From NCBI GenBank assembly GCA_035192965.1, contig CP136571.1:888501-952500 (forward strand): DNA of 64,000 nt, in the 5' to 3' direction. Made by a program: the position numbers and the translations under genes. Each line of letters starts with the position of its first letter. Positions within the stretch are counted from its first letter, which is position 1. The notes under the pieces were generated by a model. That model had not been told where the DNA came from. It saw only the letters and a list, made by a program, of their open reading frames with translations, and searched no databases. This DNA is from Fuscovulum sp. (lineage in GTDB: Bacteria; Pseudomonadota; Alphaproteobacteria; Rhodobacterales; Rhodobacteraceae). Below are positions 60,864-64,000 of this stretch, piece after piece.

Positions 60864-60891
60864 GGCAGGATCACCGTCATGGCAGGATCAC
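60858..60891. repeat. 17-bp tandem duplication at the tsaB-rimI junction
   Basis: CGTCATGGCAGGATCAC occurs twice in a row (60858-60874 and 60875-60891). The copy contains an extra ATG (60880) overlapping the tsaB stop. That ATG opens a six-codon frame ending at a TGA that overlaps the real rimI ATG. Confidence 0.9.
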
Positions 60892-61515
60892 GGGCGGCGG
60901 ATCAGAGGGCGGGGCCGCATCCGCCCCGCGCAGATAGAACGGCGCCGGGCGCGGCTGCGCCCCCTCGCGCGCCGCCGCGATAAAGGCCATCGCATGGGTC
61001 AGCGGCAGCGGCTGGATCAGCACCCGCCCCCCCGTCACCTCTGCCGCCAGCGACGCGGCAGAGCCCACGAAATCCCGCATCATCGTCTCATGGGGCAGGG
61101 CGGCGATCTCGGTCAGCCGCGCCTCTCCCGCTTCGGCATCGTATTCCTGCACGTAAACCTCGGCCCGCCGCGCATCCTCGACCACCATCAGCGGGCGGGG
61201 CAGGCCATGGGCCAGCGCGTCCAGCCGCGTCACGCCAATCGCCGGAACCCCCAGCGACAGCGCCAAACCCCGCGCCGCCGCCACCGCGATCCGCACCCCG
61301 GTAAAATTCCCCGGCCCGGTTCCCACCGCCACCGCCGTCAAATCACGCCAGCCAAGGCCCGCCGCCCCCAGCAGATCCTCGCACAGAGGCAGCAGGCGTT
61401 CAGCCTGCCCCTTTTCCATCGGCTCGAAACTTGATGCCACGATCCGGTCGCCGATCAGCAAAGCGGCCGCGCAATGCGCGGCCGATGTGTCAAAGGCAAG
61501 GATGCAAGGCTGCAC
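60877..61515 (-). CDS. tsaB: tRNA threonylcarbamoyladenosine biosynthesis protein TsaB
   Basis: This 212-aa protein has the ASKHA-type N-terminus CILAFDTSAAHCAAALLIGD, GQAERLLPLCEDLL and the signature VAVGTGPGNFTGVRIAVAAARGLALSLGVPAIGVTRLDAL. TsaB forms a complex with TsaD and TsaE to make t6A37 in tRNAs. The start is GTG 61515, 6 nt after the nifU stop. Gene order nifU-tsaB-rimI is common in Rhodobacterales. Confidence 0.95.
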   Translation of the reverse strand: MQPCILAFDTSAAHCAAALLIGDRIVASSFEPMEKGQAERLLPLCEDLLGAAGLGWRDLTAVAVGTGPGNFTGVRIAVAAARGLALSLGVPAIGVTRLDALAHGLPRPLMVVEDARRAEVYVQEYDAEAGEARLTEIAALPHETMMRDFVGSAASLAAEVTGGRVLIQPLPLTHAMAFIAAAREGAQPRPAPFYLRGADAAPPSDPPPVILP

Positions 61516-61521
61516 GAAGGA

Positions 61522-62082
61522 TCAGGCCGCGACGGGGCGGACTTCCAGCACTTCGGGAATGTAATGCCGCAGCAGGTTCTCGATCCCCATCTTCAGCGTC
61601 AGCGTCGAAGACGGGCAGCCCGCACAGGCACCCTGCATGTGCAGGTAAACCACGCCCCGGTCAAAGCCGTGGAAGGTGATGTCGCCGCCATCCTGCGCCA
61701 CGGCAGGCCGCACGCGGGTATCCAGAAGCTCTTTGATCTGGCGCACGATGTCGCCATCCTCGCCGGTATGTTCGGCATGGCCCCCGGCTGCGCCTTCGCC
61801 TTCGATCGTGACGGCACCCGATTGGTAATGCTCCATGATCGCGCCCAGAATCGCGGGCTTCACATGATCCCATTCCACGGCCTCGGCCTTGGTCACGGTC
61901 ACGAAATCGGTGCCGAAGAACACGCCCGCCACACCGCCCGTGGCAAAGATGCGCCGTGCCAGCGGCGATTTTTGCGCCGCTTCCGCATTCGGGAAATCCG
62001 CCGTGCCCAGTTCCAGCACGGTCTGCCCCGGCAGGAACTTCAACGTCGCGGGATTCGGCGTGGATTCGGTCTGGATGAACAT
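61522..62082 (-). CDS. NifU-family Fe-S cluster scaffold (NfuA-like)
   Basis: This 186-aa protein has an N-terminal Nfu_N domain (MFIQTESTPNPATLKFLPGQ, ARRIFATGGVAGVFFGTDFVTVTKAE). A C-terminal NifU domain with the cluster Cys pair in HMQGACAGCPSSTLTLKMGIENLL follows. It carries Fe-S clusters to apoproteins. GGAGGTG lies about 7 nt before ATG 62082. It heads the nifU-tsaB-rimI operon. Confidence 0.95.
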   Translation of the reverse strand: MFIQTESTPNPATLKFLPGQTVLELGTADFPNAEAAQKSPLARRIFATGGVAGVFFGTDFVTVTKAEAVEWDHVKPAILGAIMEHYQSGAVTIEGEGAAGGHAEHTGEDGDIVRQIKELLDTRVRPAVAQDGGDITFHGFDRGVVYLHMQGACAGCPSSTLTLKMGIENLLRHYIPEVLEVRPVAA

Positions 62083-62186
62083 GGTGCCACCTCCGGGGGG
62101 CTTGTCCGACAACTTCCCTCGGATATGCGCCTTGGCCCGCTCACTGTCAAGTTTGGAACCGTTCTAATCTGCGCTTCACAGTGCGA

Positions 62187-62342
62187 TCATGGCTCCCAAT
62201 AGTCATACATCTGGGCCAGCACCGCCCGGCAACGCAGCGGATGGGTGGCCCGCCGCATCAGCAGGCGCAAGGGCGCGGGCAGGAAGATGGAATAGGGCCG
62301 CGGCCGGATCGCGCGCAGCGGCAGGGGCGACAAAGGGCGCAT
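62187..62342 (-). CDS. 51-aa conserved basic small protein
   Basis: This short frame encodes MRPLSPLPLRAIRPRPYSIF, continues LPAPLRLLMRRATHPLRCRA and ends VLAQMYDYWEP. AAGGAG lies 7 nt before the ATG, the best ribosome site in the neighbourhood. It is about 90 nt downstream of uspA on the same strand. It is rich in Arg, Pro and Leu with an acidic-aromatic C-terminal end. I do not know a function; a membrane-peripheral helix (residues 20-40) is possible. Confidence 0.65.
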   Translation of the reverse strand: MRPLSPLPLRAIRPRPYSIFLPAPLRLLMRRATHPLRCRAVLAQMYDYWEP

Positions 62343-62431
62343 GGTGATGCTCCTTGTTCAGTCCTCCCTGTGGGCAGTCTGGCAAAGATACCCGCGCCTG
62401 TCACCGATTCTTGCTGCACCGCAGCATTGCG

Positions 62432-62887
62432 TCAGGTGATGCTTTCCAGCCGTTCCTTGGACATGTCGCCCGGCACGATGGTGATGGGGATGGGCAGGTT
62501 CCCCGAATTGCGCGTCATCTGCGTGACCAGAGGCCCCGGCCCGGATTTCTCCGTCCCCGCGCCCAACACCAGAATCCCGATTTCGGGGTCTTCCTTCACC
62601 TGCGCAAGGATCTCGTTCACTGGATCGCCCTCACGGATCACCAGTTCCGGGTTGATCCCCTGCCGGTCGCGCATCCATTTGGCAAAGACCTCGAAATGCG
62701 CCTCGATCCGTTCGCGCGCCTCGGCCCGCATGAGATCGGCCACGCCCATCCAGTGCTGAAACTCTTCTGGCGGGATGATCGACAGGATGGTCACCCCCCC
62801 GCCCGTATGGGCCGCCCGCAGCGCGGCAAAGCGCATCGCGTTCAGGCATTCGCGCGTGTCATCCAGGATGACGAGGAATTTCCGCAT
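62432..62887 (-). CDS. Universal stress protein (UspA family)
   Basis: This 151-aa protein with the Usp alpha/beta fold has FLVILDDTRECLNAMRFAALRAAHTGGGVTILSI at the N-terminus. The ATP-type tail G-x2-G-x9-G(S/T) is only partly kept (LVLGAGTEKSGPGPLVTQMTRNSGNLPIPITIVPGD). Usp proteins support survival under starvation and stress. It lies between the aminotransferase and the 51-aa gene. A set of four palindromes lies upstream. Confidence 0.9.
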   Translation of the reverse strand: MRKFLVILDDTRECLNAMRFAALRAAHTGGGVTILSIIPPEEFQHWMGVADLMRAEARERIEAHFEVFAKWMRDRQGINPELVIREGDPVNEILAQVKEDPEIGILVLGAGTEKSGPGPLVTQMTRNSGNLPIPITIVPGDMSKERLESIT

Positions 62888-62941
62888 GTCCTACTCCTGT
62901 GGAACCCCGATCATAGGCCGCGCAGGGCCGCGCGCAAGAGA

Positions 62942-63072
62942 GCGGTTCTTGACGCAAAAACCGCGACGGAGTTTGACGCAAACTCCGGGCGCACTCGTCC
63001 CGACTGCGTTTCCCGTCGGCGCAACCCGGAATTTGCGTCAAATTCCGGCGCGAAATCTGCGTCAGATTTCGC
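62942..63072. repeat. Cluster of four palindromes sharing a TGACGCA/TGCGTCA centre
   Basis: There are four hairpins: 62942-62964 (arms GCGGTTCTTG / CAAAAACCGC, one mismatch), 62967-62987 (CGGAGTTTG / CAAACTCCG), 63026-63048 (CCGGAATTTG / CAAATTCCGG) and 63050-63072 (GCGAAATCTG / CAGATTTCGC). All have a three-base loop ACG or CGT. The arms differ fully but pair, while the centre is constant. The set begins 5 nt after the aminotransferase stop (minus strand). Confidence 0.92.
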
Positions 63073-63077
63073 CCCCC

Positions 63078-63944
63078 TCACACCGGCTGCGATGCCGCCC
63101 AGTCCATGTAGAGCCCACGCATCCGTTCCGTCACCGCGCGCGACCGATACTCGGTCCCGTCAAAGGCCCGCACCGATGTGACCTTGGCGAAATTCCCTGA
63201 CAGGAACACCTCATCCGCGGCATGGGCATCCTCAAAAGTCAGCACCGTCTCATGCACCTCGATCCCCGCTGCGCGCGCATTGGCGATGTGGCGCGCCCGC
63301 GTGATCCCGGCCAGAAAGGTGCCATTCGGGATTGGCGTGAACAGCGCACCATCCTTCACCAGAAACACATTCGCCGTAGCGCTTTCCGCAAGGTTGCCCA
63401 TCGCATCGGCCACCAGCGCATTGCCAAAACCCTTGGCCTTGGCCTCCACCAGCATCCGCGCGTTGTTGGGATACAAACACCCCGCCTTGGCGTTGCAGAC
63501 ATTGTCCTCCAGCACCGGGCGGCGGAACCGGGTCCGCGTTACCGTCGTCTGGAACTCTGCCGCCGGCATCGCCACCTGCTCCAGGCTGATCGCAAAGCCC
63601 GTCGCCCCCTGCGCCGGGGCCACCCCCAGATCAGACCCGTCCAGCGCCCAATACATCGGCCGCACATAGACCGCAGCGTCCCGCCCATAGGCGCGCAGGC
63701 CCTCGCGGATGACGGCCTCCATCTCGCCCGGTTCCATCGTGGGCGTGATCATCAGCGCCCGCGCGCTGTCATTCACCCGCGCGCAATGCTTCGCCAGATC
63801 GGGCACCAGCCCGTCAAACATCCGCGCCCCGTCAAAGACCGAAGACCCCTGCCAGATGCCATGATCCGCGGCCTTCATCACCGCGACATCACCCTCGTGC
63901 CAGCGCCCCTGCCAAAAGGTGCGGATATTCGTGCCGAATGTCAT
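63078..63944 (-). CDS. ilvE: Branched-chain amino acid aminotransferase-like (class IV)
   Basis: This 288-aa fold-type IV PLP enzyme starts TNIRTFWQGRWHEGDVAVMKAADHGIWQGSSVFDGARMF. The PLP Lys is in NVCNAKAGCLYPNNARMLVEAKAKGF, and the class IV pattern NLAESATANVFLVKDGALFTPI is present, with FLAGITRARHIANARAAGIEV. It transfers amino groups between branched-chain amino acids and 2-oxoglutarate; a D-amino-acid or aminodeoxychorismate role is less likely. AAGGAG precedes the ATG. A palindrome cluster follows the stop. Confidence 0.9.
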   Translation of the reverse strand: MTFGTNIRTFWQGRWHEGDVAVMKAADHGIWQGSSVFDGARMFDGLVPDLAKHCARVNDSARALMITPTMEPGEMEAVIREGLRAYGRDAAVYVRPMYWALDGSDLGVAPAQGATGFAISLEQVAMPAAEFQTTVTRTRFRRPVLEDNVCNAKAGCLYPNNARMLVEAKAKGFGNALVADAMGNLAESATANVFLVKDGALFTPIPNGTFLAGITRARHIANARAAGIEVHETVLTFEDAHAADEVFLSGNFAKVTSVRAFDGTEYRSRAVTERMRGLYMDWAASQPV

Positions 63945-64000
63945 GCAAATCTCCTTGCGTCCGGGCGCAATTAACCACCCCGCGAAGGCAGGCGCCAGCC

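Noticed and set aside
62942..63072. CRISPR array
   Set aside because: Repeats are palindromes with different arms, have no constant repeat longer than 7 nt and no equal spacers, and no cas gene is present.

Overview
The window is one contiguous piece of a high-GC alphaproteobacterial chromosome. Gene content and gene order point to Rhodobacterales (Rhodobacteraceae): atpC followed by an H-type lectin gene, a TIGR01459 HAD protein, DUF1150 behind an Hsp20, a fused sat-cysC, LiuR-like MerR paralogues beside acyl-CoA genes, and a NifU-TsaB-RimI block. The genus cannot be fixed from the sequence alone. I see no rRNA, tRNA, CRISPR array, prophage, transposase or integrase. Apart from a parDE toxin-antitoxin pair, the region is ordinary core chromosome, densely packed with many 4-nt start/stop overlaps.

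Layout. 0-9 kb: end of the ATP synthase operon (atpD tail, atpC), H-lectin, prs, an HCCA isomerase, threonine aldolase, YcgN, RibF, MaoC, HAD, Mn-type pyrophosphatase and a TraB/GumN protein. 9.2-11.4 kb: groESL behind a perfect CIRCE operator. 11.4-12.7 kb: dmeRF metal efflux. 12.8-18.3 kb: two DMT exporters, a Nudix-GreB-GNAT operon, a lipase, a small membrane protein and lrgAB. 18.3-21.8 kb: purEK, YdcH, Hsp20 with an RpoH-type promoter, DUF1150 and a YdeI-like protein. 21.8-26.4 kb: parDE, sat-cysC, trxB, an Lrp regulator and a 50-aa basic protein. 26.6-34.4 kb: pgeF-midA-lgt, ubiK, ybjN, proC-csaA-hydroxyacid dehydrogenase, a sulfotransferase and a Hint protein. 34.3-44.3 kb: a fatty-acid or organic-acid catabolic block (FadJ-like protein, two cupin proteins, thiolase, GST, DmdC-like acyl-CoA dehydrogenase, two MerR regulators, two PaaI thioesterases). 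44.3-51.6 kb: a two-component system with a VIT-family transporter, facing a five-gene flavin-redox operon. 51.7-54.6 kb: MATE, TIGR02186 and TauE/SafE. 54.7-60.2 kb: a nucleoside ABC importer of the BMP type with purine nucleoside phosphorylase. 60.4-64 kb: rimI-tsaB-nifU, a 51-aa protein, UspA and a branched-chain aminotransferase.

The most system-like locus is 44342-51562. A response regulator, a histidine kinase and a VIT/CCC1 transporter form one overlapping operon. Diverging from it are a small periplasmic PepSY protein, an unrecognised secreted Asp/Gly-rich protein, a DUF2271 protein carrying an ApbE-type flavinylation motif (DGITGAS), a membrane PepSY-flavodoxin-FNR reductase and ApbE. 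I read this as a regulated route that moves cytosolic NAD(P)H electrons to a flavinylated periplasmic carrier, possibly for metal reduction. The individual families are known; the function of the assembly is inference.

The most unexpected non-coding signal is a family of short AT-armed palindromes in a GC-rich genome. They occur singly or in tandem sets of two to four, mostly directly behind stop codons (4373, 24424, 32881, 40350, 60400, 62942). Arm sequences differ from copy to copy while pairing is kept. A second interspersed repeat, GGGTATTTNNGCCAAGATGA, occurs four times plus one degenerate copy. Two copies, in inverted orientation, flank a candidate structured RNA near 40.0 kb.
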